Source of the DNA: Sphingomonas vulcanisoli
GTDB taxonomy: Bacteria; Pseudomonadota; Alphaproteobacteria; Sphingomonadales; Sphingomonadaceae
Assembly (NCBI RefSeq): GCF_011761305.1
Contig: NZ_JAAOZC010000002.1
Coordinates: 244,001-308,000, forward strand
Length of the DNA stretch: 64,000 bases
Direction: 5' to 3'
The stretch's first letter is position 1, and the number at the start of each line of letters is the position of its first letter. A program made the translations under genes and the position numbers. Positions 38,788-46,178 of the stretch are shown piece after piece. The notes under the pieces were generated by a model. It had not been told where the DNA came from. It saw nothing but the letters and a program-made list of their open reading frames with translations, and ran no database searches.

Positions 38788-39321
38788 TTACGCTGCCAGC
38801 GCCTGCGGCTCGCCCATCGGCCGCGTCCGCACGAAGGTCCGGATGTCCATGTCCCGCCCGCGCGCCCGGCTGTACAGCTTGGCCGTGCCGTTCGGTTCGA
38901 ACCCGAGTTTCGCCAGCACGCCGCCGCTGGCCGGATTGTCGAGCGCGTGGCTTGCCTTGAGTTCGGGCAGGCGCAGGCTTTCGTCGGCGATCGCGACCAC
39001 CGCGCGTCCGGCCTCGGTCGCATAACCCCTGCCCCACTGATCGCGCGCGAGCCAATAGCCGAGCTCGGCGCCTTCGCCCTCAACCGGCATCAGCGCGATG
39101 CCGCCGATAAGCGCGCCGTCGTCGCGCCGGGTGACGAGGAAGCGGGGATAGCGCGGATCCTGCGGCTGGCTGAGGAAATTCTCGGCGTCGCCCAGTGCAT
39201 AGGGCCAGGGCGCACGGCTGAGATTGCGTACCACCGCGGCATCGCCGATCGCGCGGGATAGCGCGGGCGCATCCTCGGTCCAGCCGGGCCGCAGCAGCAG
39301 GCGTTCGGTGACGGCGAACAT
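38788..39321 (-). CDS. GNAT family N-acetyltransferase (RimJ-like)
   Basis: The 177-residue protein has TERLLLRPGWTEDAPAL at the N-terminus and the acetyl-CoA binding region LARDQWGRGYATEA, both usual for the RimJ/RimL-type group. ATG 39321 has AGGAG six bases upstream. Genes of this kind follow rpmA in many sphingomonads, so it may be co-transcribed with the ribosomal genes. Acceptor unknown. Confidence 0.88.
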   Translation of the reverse strand: MFAVTERLLLRPGWTEDAPALSRAIGDAAVVRNLSRAPWPYALGDAENFLSQPQDPRYPRFLVTRRDDGALIGGIALMPVEGEGAELGYWLARDQWGRGYATEAGRAVVAIADESLRLPELKASHALDNPASGGVLAKLGFEPNGTAKLYSRARGRDMDIRTFVRTRPMGEPQALAA

Positions 39322-39396
39322 GCGTGTCTCCTTCTCCGCCCTCGCCAATGGCAGCGCCACGTTACGCCGCCACGACAGAGCTGTTTCCAGGGAGAC

Positions 39397-39430
39397 ATGA
39401 AAAAGGGAGGCGGGTGGCGACCCGTCTCCC
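39397..39430 (-). terminator. Rho-independent terminator downstream of rpmA
   Basis: On the minus strand GGGAGACGGGT-CGCC-ACCCGCCTCCC is followed by TTTTTC. A second hairpin (AGGGTCG..CGACCCT, 39457-39481) precedes it. Together they separate the rplU-rpmA transcript from the GNAT gene. Confidence 0.78.
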
Positions 39431-39497
39431 TGATGATCCGTTTTACCGGATCCGTAGGGTCGCCCTCGCAGGACGACCCTTTATCGATCGTCCGATG

Positions 39498-39764
39498 TTA
39501 TTCGGCGGCTTGCGCGGTAATCACGCTCACATATTTGCGACCGAGCTTGCCGTCATGGAACGCCACGCGGCCTTCGGTCAGCGCGAACAGCGTGTGATCC
39601 TTGCCGATGCCGACGCCGACGCCCGGATAGACCTTGGTGCCGCGCTGACGCACGATGATGTTGCCGCCGATCACTTCCTGACCACCGAACTTCTTGACGC
39701 CGAGACGACGGCCTGCCGAGTCGCGGCCGTTGCGAGATGAGCCGCCTGCCTTCTTATGTGCCAT
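39498..39764 (-). CDS. rpmA: 50S ribosomal protein L27
   Basis: L27 (88 residues) reaches the peptidyl transferase centre with its N-terminus. [25 protein letters not shown] is the universal L27 start, with no N-terminal extension of the Firmicutes type. It follows rplU by 14 bases. Confidence 0.98.
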   Translation of the reverse strand: MAHKKAGGSSRNGRDSAGRRLGVKKFGGQEVIGGNIIVRQRGTKVYPGVGVGIGKDHTLFALTEGRVAFHDGKLGRKYVSVITAQAAE

Positions 39765-39778
39765 GAGTCTTTAGCTCC

Positions 39779-40138
39779 TTACGCTTCAGCGGCCTGGGGC
39801 GCGGCGGCTTCCGCCTTCGCCTTCTTGGGCGCTGCCTTCTGATCGCCGATCGCGGTGATTTTCAGGATGGTGTGATACTGGCGATGGCCGTTGCGGCGGC
39901 GATAATTATGACGGCGGCGCTTCTTGAAGACGATGATCTTCTCGCCGCGGCCCTGCGCCACGATCTCGGCCGAAACCGTCAGGCCCTCGACCGACTTGAG
40001 CTCCGAGCCCTCGCCCGCCAGCAATACGTCGCTGAGCGAGATCGAGGCCCCAGCCTCGCCCTCCAGCTTCTCGACGACGATCTTGTCTCCGGCGGCGACG
40101 CGATATTGCTTGCCGCCCGTGCGCACGATAGCGAACAT
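39779..40138 (-). CDS. rplU: 50S ribosomal protein L21
   Basis: L21 (119 residues) begins [18 protein letters not shown] and contains the basic [16 protein letters not shown] region that binds 23S rRNA. An Ala/Lys-rich tail of about 20 residues extends the C-terminus, common in alphaproteobacteria. ATG 40138 is chosen over an upstream frame reading that lies in the leader. Confidence 0.97.
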   Translation of the reverse strand: MFAIVRTGGKQYRVAAGDKIVVEKLEGEAGASISLSDVLLAGEGSELKSVEGLTVSAEIVAQGRGEKIIVFKKRRRHNYRRRNGHRQYHTILKITAIGDQKAAPKKAKAEAAAPQAAEA

Positions 40139-40210
40139 GGGTCTCTTCACTTCTTGGTTATTGAAACGCACGGGGACGGCCCGAAGACCCACCTCACGCG
40201 AGAAGCGGCG

Positions 40211-40239
40211 CAGCTAGTAGAGGTGGGCGCGGCTGTCAA
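40211..40239 (-). promoter_or_regulatory. Sigma-70 promoter for rplU-rpmA
   Basis: On the minus strand TTGACA (at 40239-40234) and TAGCTG (at 40216-40211) are 17 bases apart. The -35 is perfect, the -10 weak, as often in sphingomonad promoters. The leader to the rplU ATG is about 65 bases. Confidence 0.65.
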
Positions 40240-40258
40240 GGGATTCGCCTTCTTCGAT

Positions 40259-40379
40259 CCTCCCCCGCCAGGGGGAGGTGGCGCCGAAGGCGTCGGAGGG
40301 GGAGGGCGGAGGCCTATTAGACGGCGTCGCAACCTCCCCCTCCGTCAGCTCCGCTGACACCTCCCCCTAGCGGGGGAGG
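40259..40379. repeat. Two-armed inverted repeat, family A
   Basis: Ends CCTCCCCCGCCAGGGGGAGG and CCTCCCCCTAGCGGGGGAGG with inner GGCGTCGGAGGGGGA and CCCCCTCCGTCAGC; copy of 9741-9860. It lies between the rplU promoter and the next gene. Confidence 0.8.
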
Positions 40380-40386
40380 ATTAGGT

Positions 40387-40791
40387 TTAGGGCCGCCGAT
40401 TCTCTTCCAGGAACTTCTGGAAGCAGCCGCTCTGCCCATATGTCCCTTGCGGCGAACAGCTATTGGGGATGCCCTGCTTGCTGACCATCTCCAGCACCCG
40501 CGCCGTGCCCGCCCAGCTGCCGTCGCGCGCGGCATTATAGGGTTTGGCGCGCAGGCTCTTGGGGATGCGGTAGCGCTCGCTTTCCGGGTGACGCGCGCAA
40601 ACGACGATTTCGTCGGCCTTGCTGCGCGGGCAGGGATCGTTGCCGAAGACGAGCAGGGTCTCGAAACGCTCGGGCGGATCGGCGGGTCGGTCGGAGGGCG
40701 TCTCGGGCACGGGATGGGGGTGATAGGGCTCATAGCCTAGCTGCGTTTGCGCTATAGCCGGACCAGCCACAACCAATGCAGCGAATACCAT
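40387..40791 (-). CDS. Exported protein, paralogue of the gene at 40896
   Basis: The 134-residue product has a signal peptide (MVFAALVVAGPAIAQ) and a mature domain with CPRSKADEIVVCARHPESERYRIPKSLR and, at the C-terminus, QGTYGQSGCFQKFLEE. The next gene shares the pattern (CPAGTTCVRAPETERFRIPKDLR and TGCFGQQM), so they are tandem paralogues. Four cysteines may form disulfides. ATG 40791 is chosen because the longer frame reading would start inside the palindromic repeat; there is no clear ribosome site. Function unknown. Confidence 0.72.
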   Translation of the reverse strand: MVFAALVVAGPAIAQTQLGYEPYHPHPVPETPSDRPADPPERFETLLVFGNDPCPRSKADEIVVCARHPESERYRIPKSLRAKPYNAARDGSWAGTARVLEMVSKQGIPNSCSPQGTYGQSGCFQKFLEENRRP

Positions 40792-40796
40792 CAACA

Positions 40797-40883
40797 CCGT
40801 TCGTGCTGAGCGTGTCGAAGCACCGTCGTTCTGGCGAGCGCTCGGAGAAAAGTGCGGCCCTTCGACAGGCTCAGGGCGAACGG
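40797..40883. repeat. REPIN-like palindromic repeat (CTGAGC type)
   Basis: CCGTTCGTGCTGAGCGTGTCGAAG and inverted CTTCGACAGGCTCAGGGCGAACGG flank a spacer. It lies exactly between the two tandem paralogues and touches the start region of the downstream one. Confidence 0.85.
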
Positions 40884-40895
40884 AGAAAGGAAACA

Positions 40896-41276
40896 CTATT
40901 GGGGCTGGTTCGATGCGGCCTTGGCGTCGGCGGCGCGGTCCTGCTTGTAGGTGCGCATCTGCTGGCCGAAGCAGCCCGTCCAGCCGCCCGCCCCGGTCGC
41001 CGAGCAGCTGCCCGTGCCCGAAGCGCCGACGCTATCAAGGCTCTTGGCGCGATCCGCCCATTGGTTCTGAGGCTTCTCGGTCGATTGGCGCAGATCCTTG
41101 GGAATGCGGAAACGCTCGGTTTCCGGCGCGCGGACGCAGGTGGTGCCGGCCGGGCACTTATCCTGGCCGAAGATCATCAACACCTTATCGTTCGCCTGGG
41201 CGAGCACGGGCGCGGGCATGAGCGCGGCGCCGAGACCAACGATGGCACCCGCGGCCAGAATGAAATGCCTTATCAT
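40896..41276 (-). CDS. Exported protein, paralogue of the gene at 40387
   Basis: The 126-residue product has a signal peptide (MIRHFILAAGAIVGLGAALMPAPVLAQ) and the shared domain with FGQDKCPAGTTCVRAPETERFRIPKDLR. The C-terminal part is SCSATGAGGWTGCFGQQM, again like its neighbour. The domain is not one I can name. The gene lies 35 bases from coq7 in the same direction. Confidence 0.78.
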   Translation of the reverse strand: MIRHFILAAGAIVGLGAALMPAPVLAQANDKVLMIFGQDKCPAGTTCVRAPETERFRIPKDLRQSTEKPQNQWADRAKSLDSVGASGTGSCSATGAGGWTGCFGQQMRTYKQDRAADAKAASNQPQ

Positions 41277-41311
41277 GCCATATGCTCCTTCTGGCGCCCA
41301 ACGCGGCCCGT

Positions 41312-41830
41312 TCATATCCGTTGCGAAACACCGATCGCGAAGCGGCAGCCGAACCGGATCGCCGCCGACAGCAGCGCATAAGCCGGCGCCTGCTCCGCGC
41401 CATGCGCGATCGCGTTTTCGCGATGCTCCACTTCGTCGGCCTGAAAATCGGCGATCGCCTCCGATAGCTCGGGATCGCTGGGCCCAAGCTGAACGAGTTG
41501 CTCGCCATAATGGCGATCGATCTCGGTCTCGATCGCGGCGGTACAGGCCATTGCCGCCTCAGGGCCGATCAGGGCGGTGGCGACACCGAGCGCGAAGCCC
41601 GCGGCATCCCAGATCGGGGCGAGCGCGGTCGGCCGCACCTTACGCTCGGCCAGCATCGCGTTGAAGCGTTTGAGATGGCGCTCTTCCTGTGCGGCCATGC
41701 CGGCGATCGTCCGCGCGGCGGGGTGGCGGCCTCCCATCACGGCGAGCTGCCCCGCATAGATACGCATCGCGCCACGCTCGCCTGCCTGATCGACCCGCAG
41801 CATCGCCGCACGCTCCTTGGGACTGATCAT
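41312..41830 (-). CDS. coq7: Coq7 family 2-nonaprenyl-3-methyl-6-methoxybenzoquinol hydroxylase
   Basis: Coq7 is the di-iron hydroxylase of ubiquinone synthesis. The 172-residue protein has the iron-ligand patterns VDQAGERGAMRIY, AAQEERHLKRF (ExxH) and ADEVEHRE (ExxH) in two internally related helical pairs. ATG 41830 overlaps the dsbB stop in ATGA. The longer frame reading runs through dsbB and is rejected. Confidence 0.93.
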   Translation of the reverse strand: MISPKERAAMLRVDQAGERGAMRIYAGQLAVMGGRHPAARTIAGMAAQEERHLKRFNAMLAERKVRPTALAPIWDAAGFALGVATALIGPEAAMACTAAIETEIDRHYGEQLVQLGPSDPELSEAIADFQADEVEHRENAIAHGAEQAPAYALLSAAIRFGCRFAIGVSQRI

Positions 41831-42294
41831 GACCGGCCTTTCGCTGCGAGGAACAGGGTGAGCAGCCCGCCGGGGATCGAGATCAAAGCATTGAAGCCTG
41901 CGAGCGAGATGCCGAACAAAGTCCATTGCGGCTTGTCGCAAAGCACCAGCGGCTGGGCGAGCAGCGCTTTCAGGATGTCGCCACCATGCGGCAGGCCTTG
42001 CGAAGTGCAGTGCGTCGGCCCCAGCCACCACTTATATTCGACACCCATATGGTAGAAGCCGATCACCCCGCTCGCGATGATACCCAGAGCGGCTAGTGCA
42101 ATGAGCAGGCGGATGACGGGCGGGCGCAGCCCCGGTGCAAAGGCGAGAATCGCGGGAACGAGCGCTGCGTAAAGCGGCCACCGCTGCCAGTGACACATCT
42201 CGCAAGGCACGAGATGGCCGATGAGCTGGAACGCCCATGCTCCGGCAAGGAGCGTGGCGGGGATTAGCAGGGCGAGGAGACGGGCGAGCTTCAC
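41827..42294 (-). CDS. dsbB: Disulfide bond formation protein B
   Basis: DsbB (155 residues) reoxidises DsbA and passes electrons to ubiquinone. Four membrane helices are visible, with the first periplasmic redox pair CEMC and the second cysteine pair in PTHCTSQGL and PLVLCDKPQ. The start is GTG 42294, and the only good ribosome site GGGAGGGG five bases upstream belongs to the palindromic repeat at 42301. Downstream coq7 makes the quinone it uses. Confidence 0.92.
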   Translation of the reverse strand: MKLARLLALLIPATLLAGAWAFQLIGHLVPCEMCHWQRWPLYAALVPAILAFAPGLRPPVIRLLIALAALGIIASGVIGFYHMGVEYKWWLGPTHCTSQGLPHGGDILKALLAQPLVLCDKPQWTLFGISLAGFNALISIPGGLLTLFLAAKGRS

Positions 42295-42298
42295 TAAT

Positions 42299-42434
42299 TC
42301 CCCTCCCGCTTGCGGGAGGGGTTAGGGGTGGGGCGAACGTAGTGAGCTCGGCGCACCCGGCCTGCCCACCCCCGGCCCCTCCCGACGGGCCCCACGAAAG
42401 TAGTACTTTCGTGGGAACCCCATGCGGTAGGGGA
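42299..42434. repeat. Two-armed inverted repeat with nested palindrome
   Basis: Left hairpin CCCTCCCGC-TT-GCGGGAGGG (42301-42320), right arm CCCCTCCCG...AGGGGAG. The right arm is interrupted by the 25-base palindrome at 42391-42415. No gene in this 154-base gap. Confidence 0.75.
42391..42415. repeat. Perfect 25-base palindrome
   Basis: CCCACGAAAGTA-G-TACTTTCGTGGG has 12-base perfect arms around a single G. It appears to have inserted into an arm of the surrounding repeat. Confidence 0.9.
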
Positions 42435-42448
42435 GAAGCGCCACCTCT

Positions 42449-43774
42449 TCACTTCGCCGCCACCTTCACCGGCGCCGCCGGACCTAGCCGCGCGATCGTC
42501 TTTACCGCATAATCGAGCTGGAAGTCGGTGACGCCCACCTTCTTCAATGAATCGGGGGTCGCGGCGAAGCGGGGATCGGGATTGGTGTCGTCCTCAAGGA
42601 TCTTGTCGTCGCCCTTCACCGAATTGAGCAGATGGTGGCGCAGGTCCGCTTCGCGCAGCCGCGGCCGAGCCTTGTAATCGGGATCGTTGAGCTGCGGCAC
42701 GATGACATCGGGCGCGATGCCATTCTCCTGCACCGATCGGCCCGATGGCGTATAATAACGCGCGATCGTCAGCCGCAGCGCAGTCTCGTCGGTCAGCGGC
42801 ATCACGGTCTGCACCGATCCCTTGCCGAAGCTGCGCTCGCCCATGATCAGCGCGCGATGCTGATCCTGCAGCGCGCCCGCGACGATCTCCGCCGCCGACG
42901 CCGTGCCCGCATCGACCAGCACGATGACCGGCAGGCCATGCGCCTCATCGCCCGGATGCGCGAAGAAGCGTTCGATGTCGTTCTTCTCGCGCCCACGCTG
43001 CGAAACGATCTCGCCATGATCGAGGAAGGTGTCCGATACCTCGACAGCCTGATCGAGCAGCCCGCCGGGATTGGAGCGCAGATCGATGACATATCCGAGC
43101 GGCCGCCCGCCCAGCGTCTTCTCGATGCCGGCGATCGCGGCATGGACGCCGGGGCCGGTCGCCTTGGAGAAGCTGTTGATATCGATCACGCCGACGCGGC
43201 CTTTCACCTGCCACTTCACCGCCTTGAGTTCGATGATCTCGCGGGTCAGCGTCACGTCGAACGGCTTGTCGCGGCCCGGGCGGACGATGGTGATGCGTAC
43301 CTGCGTGCCCGGCGCGCCGCGCATCTTGTCCACGGCCTCATCCAGCGAGCTGCCGTAGATCAATTTGCCGTCGATATTGGTGATGTAATCGCCGGACTTG
43401 ATACCCGCCCGGTAAGCGGGCGTATCCTCGCTGGCGGTGACGACCTTGATCACGCCGTCCTCGGCCTGAACGGTGAGGCCTAAACCGCCGTAATTGCCCT
43501 CGGTCTGCGTCTTCAGATTCACATAATCGCGCGCATCGAGATAGGAGGAATGCGGATCGAGCGCGGCCAGCATGCCGTCGATCGCGCCGCGGATGAGTGT
43601 CTTGTCGTCGACCTTGTCGACATAATCGGCCTTCACCCGCTCGTAGATCGACATGAACTGGTCGAGCTCCTTGTAGGTATCGACGTCGCTGGCCGCAAAA
43701 CCCGCGCTGATCGCCGGGATCAGGCTCATCGCGGCGACCAGACCGACACCTTGCAGGAAGAAGCTTTTACGCAT
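42449..43774 (-). CDS. ctpA: S41 family carboxy-terminal processing peptidase
   Basis: The 441-residue periplasmic serine protease has a signal peptide (MRKSFFLQGVGLVAAMSLIPAISAGFA), a PDZ domain (about 85-170) and the S41 core. The catalytic serine is in VDAGTASAAEI and the lysine in GERSFGKGSVQ. It trims C-termini of envelope proteins and often acts on murein enzymes. Its location beside the EnvC-like gene is conserved. Confidence 0.94.
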   Translation of the reverse strand: MRKSFFLQGVGLVAAMSLIPAISAGFAASDVDTYKELDQFMSIYERVKADYVDKVDDKTLIRGAIDGMLAALDPHSSYLDARDYVNLKTQTEGNYGGLGLTVQAEDGVIKVVTASEDTPAYRAGIKSGDYITNIDGKLIYGSSLDEAVDKMRGAPGTQVRITIVRPGRDKPFDVTLTREIIELKAVKWQVKGRVGVIDINSFSKATGPGVHAAIAGIEKTLGGRPLGYVIDLRSNPGGLLDQAVEVSDTFLDHGEIVSQRGREKNDIERFFAHPGDEAHGLPVIVLVDAGTASAAEIVAGALQDQHRALIMGERSFGKGSVQTVMPLTDETALRLTIARYYTPSGRSVQENGIAPDVIVPQLNDPDYKARPRLREADLRHHLLNSVKGDDKILEDDTNPDPRFAATPDSLKKVGVTDFQLDYAVKTIARLGPAAPVKVAAK

Positions 43775-43809
43775 GGAGGAGCGGGCTTTCGGACAGGAAA
43801 GAGGACACC

Positions 43810-44511
43810 TTAGCGCGGCGAAGCTTGCTGCGAAATGGCTGAGCCACCAGTCTTTTGCGCGGCGGCAAGAACGTCAACGGGTTGGCCATCGTGGCGAAGC
43901 TCGACGAGCAGAGGCCCGTTTGCCGTGCCGATCGCCCGGCCGCGTGCGATCCAGCCACCCGTTTCGAAATCCGCGAGCCGGCCGCCAGCGACAAGGCTGG
44001 TCCAGCCATGGCCGTGTTCGAGGATGAGCACATCGCCATAGCCGCGATAGGGCCCGGCATAGGCCACGCGCCCCGCGCCCGGCGTGATGAGCGCGGCGCC
44101 ATCGGCGGGCCGGAGCAGGATCCCGCGCGAGCGCATGCCGCGCTGGTCGATCGTGCCGAAGCCGACCAGGATGCGCCCAGGCGCAGGCAGGCGATAGGGC
44201 GCAGAGGGGTTGGCCGTGGTGACAAGCGGGCCGCCGGTGGTGCCGGCACCGGCGAGATCGTCGATCTGAGCGGCCTTTGCGCTGGCGGTCATCTGCTGTG
44301 CGAGCGCGGCGGCGCGACGGCGCAGGCTCGTGCGCGCGGCATCGATCAGGATCTGCTGATGCGCAGCCTCACCCCAGCTTCCGGGCGCGAGCAGAATGGC
44401 GAGCGTCGGGCGGCGCGCAATACGGACCTCGGCGGCGAGGAGCCGCGCCATGCGGGCATGATCGCCGGTCTCGGGTATGGTCGTCGCGGCGAGGACAGCG
44501 AGCGCGATCAT
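43810..44511 (-). CDS. Shortened EnvC-like murein hydrolase activator
   Basis: The 233-residue protein has the C-terminal LytM-type domain (about 120-215) with RGILLRPADGAALITPGAGRVAYAGPYRGYGDVLILEHGHG, but the zinc ligands are incomplete, as in non-catalytic EnvC. EnvC proteins normally have a ~150-residue N-terminal coiled coil; here only a weak hydrophobic start and about 90 residues precede the domain. The ATG at 44511 is directly after a palindromic repeat that gives the ribosome site GGGGAGGGGC. The gene is thus likely 5'-truncated by that insertion or very degraded. Confidence 0.75.
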   Translation of the reverse strand: MIALAVLAATTIPETGDHARMARLLAAEVRIARRPTLAILLAPGSWGEAAHQQILIDAARTSLRRRAAALAQQMTASAKAAQIDDLAGAGTTGGPLVTTANPSAPYRLPAPGRILVGFGTIDQRGMRSRGILLRPADGAALITPGAGRVAYAGPYRGYGDVLILEHGHGWTSLVAGGRLADFETGGWIARGRAIGTANGPLLVELRHDGQPVDVLAAAQKTGGSAISQQASPR

Positions 44512-44512
44512 A

Positions 44513-44536
44513 GCCCCTCCCCTGAAGGGGAGGGGC
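44513..44536. repeat. Short palindromic repeat (family B arm)
   Basis: GCCCCTCCCCT-GA-AGGGGAGGGGC is an 11-base perfect inverted repeat placed between rlmH and the EnvC-like start. Read on the minus strand its arm is the only Shine-Dalgarno candidate for that gene. Confidence 0.82.
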
Positions 44537-44555
44537 TTTGCCCATTGTCACCGCC

Positions 44556-44978
44556 TCATCCCTCACGATGGTAAGGATGGCCGGCGAGGATGCTGGTCGC
44601 GCGGAACAATTGCTCGGCGAGCATCGCGCGGGCCAGTAGGTGCGGCCAGGTCATCGCGCCGAAGCCGAGGATCAGGTCCGCCGCCTGGCGATCGGTCTCT
44701 TCGAAGCCGTCCGCCGCGCCGATCAGGAAGCGCGCCTCGCGCATCCCATCATCGCGCCACCGCCCGAGCTTCTCGGCAAAACGCATCGAGGGCAACGGCG
44801 GACCTTTCTCATCGAGGACGATAGTGACCGCCGGAGACAGCGATGCTGGAAGCTTGCCTCCCTGATCGGGCAGTTCGGTGATCCGCGTCAGCCAGGCGAT
44901 CCGTGCCAGATAGCGATCGACCAGCTCCGCCTCGGAACTGCGCCCGATCTTTCCGCGGGCGATGATGTGGAGAAGCAT
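44556..44978 (-). CDS. rlmH: 23S rRNA (pseudouridine1915-N3)-methyltransferase
   Basis: RlmH is a SPOUT methyltransferase acting on assembled ribosomes. The 140-residue protein has the SAM knot segment FLIGAADGFEE and the C-terminal PHLLARAMLAEQLFRATSILAGHPYHRE, a family signature. It follows rsfS, the usual order. Confidence 0.94.
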   Translation of the reverse strand: MLLHIIARGKIGRSSEAELVDRYLARIAWLTRITELPDQGGKLPASLSPAVTIVLDEKGPPLPSMRFAEKLGRWRDDGMREARFLIGAADGFEETDRQAADLILGFGAMTWPHLLARAMLAEQLFRATSILAGHPYHREG

Positions 44979-44990
44979 CTAGTCCTGACC

Positions 44991-45056
44991 CCGTTTGTCC
45001 CGAGCGAAGTCGAGGGACGTTGCGCACCGTGTCTCGACTTCGCTCGACACAAACGG
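44991..45056. repeat. REPIN-like palindromic repeat (CCGAGCGAAG type)
   Basis: CCGTTTGTCCCGAGCGAAGTCGAG and the inverted CTCGACTTCGCTCGACACAAACGG enclose a short spacer. It is the same family as the element inside leuS. Confidence 0.88.
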
Positions 45057-45081
45057 GTTTGGGGAAACGATTCTAGAAAAC

Positions 45082-45498
45082 TTAAGCGAAACCGGCAGCG
45101 CGCGGCGGCGCTGCGGCCGGCCCATCACCGAACGCCCACATCCGCTCGAGATTGTAGAAGCTGCGCACTTCGGGGCGGAACAGGTGGACGATCACGTCGC
45201 CGGCATCGATCAACACCCAGTCGGCGGTCGGCATGCCCTCGACGCGCGGGCTATGGCCGGTCAGCGCCTTGGCTTTCTCGACGATCTTCATCGCCATCGA
45301 ACCGACCTGACGGCTCGAACGACCGGAGGCGATCACCATATAATCGGCGATCGAAGATTTTCCGGCGAGCGGGATCGAGACGGTTTCCACCGCCTGATCG
45401 TCGTCCAGCGATGTCAGGATCAGCTGATGCAAAGCTTCGGCGGATTGAAGCCCATTGTCATGGGCGGGCGCGGGTTCAGTCGCGGCAGTGGCAGGCAT
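45082..45498 (-). CDS. rsfS: Ribosomal silencing factor RsfS
   Basis: RsfS binds L14 and blocks subunit joining when nutrients are low. The 138-residue protein has SIADYMVIASGRSSRQV and WVLIDAGDVIVHLFRPEVRSFYNLERMW, both family landmarks. It has an N-terminal extension of about 20 residues. The ATG overlaps the nadD stop in TAATG. Confidence 0.94.
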   Translation of the reverse strand: MPATAATEPAPAHDNGLQSAEALHQLILTSLDDDQAVETVSIPLAGKSSIADYMVIASGRSSRQVGSMAMKIVEKAKALTGHSPRVEGMPTADWVLIDAGDVIVHLFRPEVRSFYNLERMWAFGDGPAAAPPRAAGFA

Positions 45499-46178
45499 TA
45501 TCCTCCATGGGGGAGCGGCAAGCGCGTGATGCGATCACGCGGCGCCTTGGTGGAGAGCAGGCGATCCCAATCGGGAAGCGCGGCGCGAAGTCGCGTCGCG
45601 GAAGTCGGATCAGGGCGGAAGTGCAACAGCACAAGCGCCGGCGTTCTCCACTTCGTCCAGCATCTGCTCTGGCTCTGCGGCCGGACGTACCGCCTGAGCC
45701 AACCCATCGCTCGCGCGCGGTGGGCACCGCCATCATACCCCGGACGCGCGATGACCGCAATCGGCATCGTCCGCGCGATCAGCCGCCAATCGCGCCATTG
45801 ATCGAACTGGACAAGATTATCCGCGCCCATGATCCAGATGAAGCGCCGGTCGGGGTAGCGCCGCGCAAGTTTGCGCAGGCTATCTGCGGTGTAGCGCGTC
45901 CCGAGCCGCGCCTCGATCGCGGTCGCGACGATGCGGCTGCGGCGTGCCATGCCCTGCGCGGAGGCAAGGCGCGCGGGCAGCGGCGCCATCCCTGCCTCCG
46001 GTTTGAGCGGATTGCCGGGCGAGACTAGCCACCACAATTCCTCCAGCCCCAGCGCGTCGATCGCGGCAAGGCTGATGCGGCGATGGCCGGCATGCGCCGG
46101 GTTGAACGATCCGCCGAGAAGTCCGGTTGGTTTCCTGGCCTTCAAGGCCGGAGCTGACCCGTGCCGCGCACCAGCCAT
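45498..46178 (-). CDS. nadD: Nicotinate-nucleotide adenylyltransferase
   Basis: NadD makes deamido-NAD from nicotinate mononucleotide. The nucleotidyltransferase motif [11 protein letters not shown] is near the N-terminus, and the later IWIMGADNL region and DPTSATRLR fit the family. The start is unresolved: ATG 46178 (226 residues) overlaps proA by 37 bases, while TTG 46145 (215 residues) would give a four-base TTGA overlap and a more usual N-terminus. Neither has a good ribosome site. Confidence 0.92.
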   Translation of the reverse strand: MAGARHGSAPALKARKPTGLLGGSFNPAHAGHRRISLAAIDALGLEELWWLVSPGNPLKPEAGMAPLPARLASAQGMARRSRIVATAIEARLGTRYTADSLRKLARRYPDRRFIWIMGADNLVQFDQWRDWRLIARTMPIAVIARPGYDGGAHRARAMGWLRRYVRPQSQSRCWTKWRTPALVLLHFRPDPTSATRLRAALPDWDRLLSTKAPRDRITRLPLPHGG

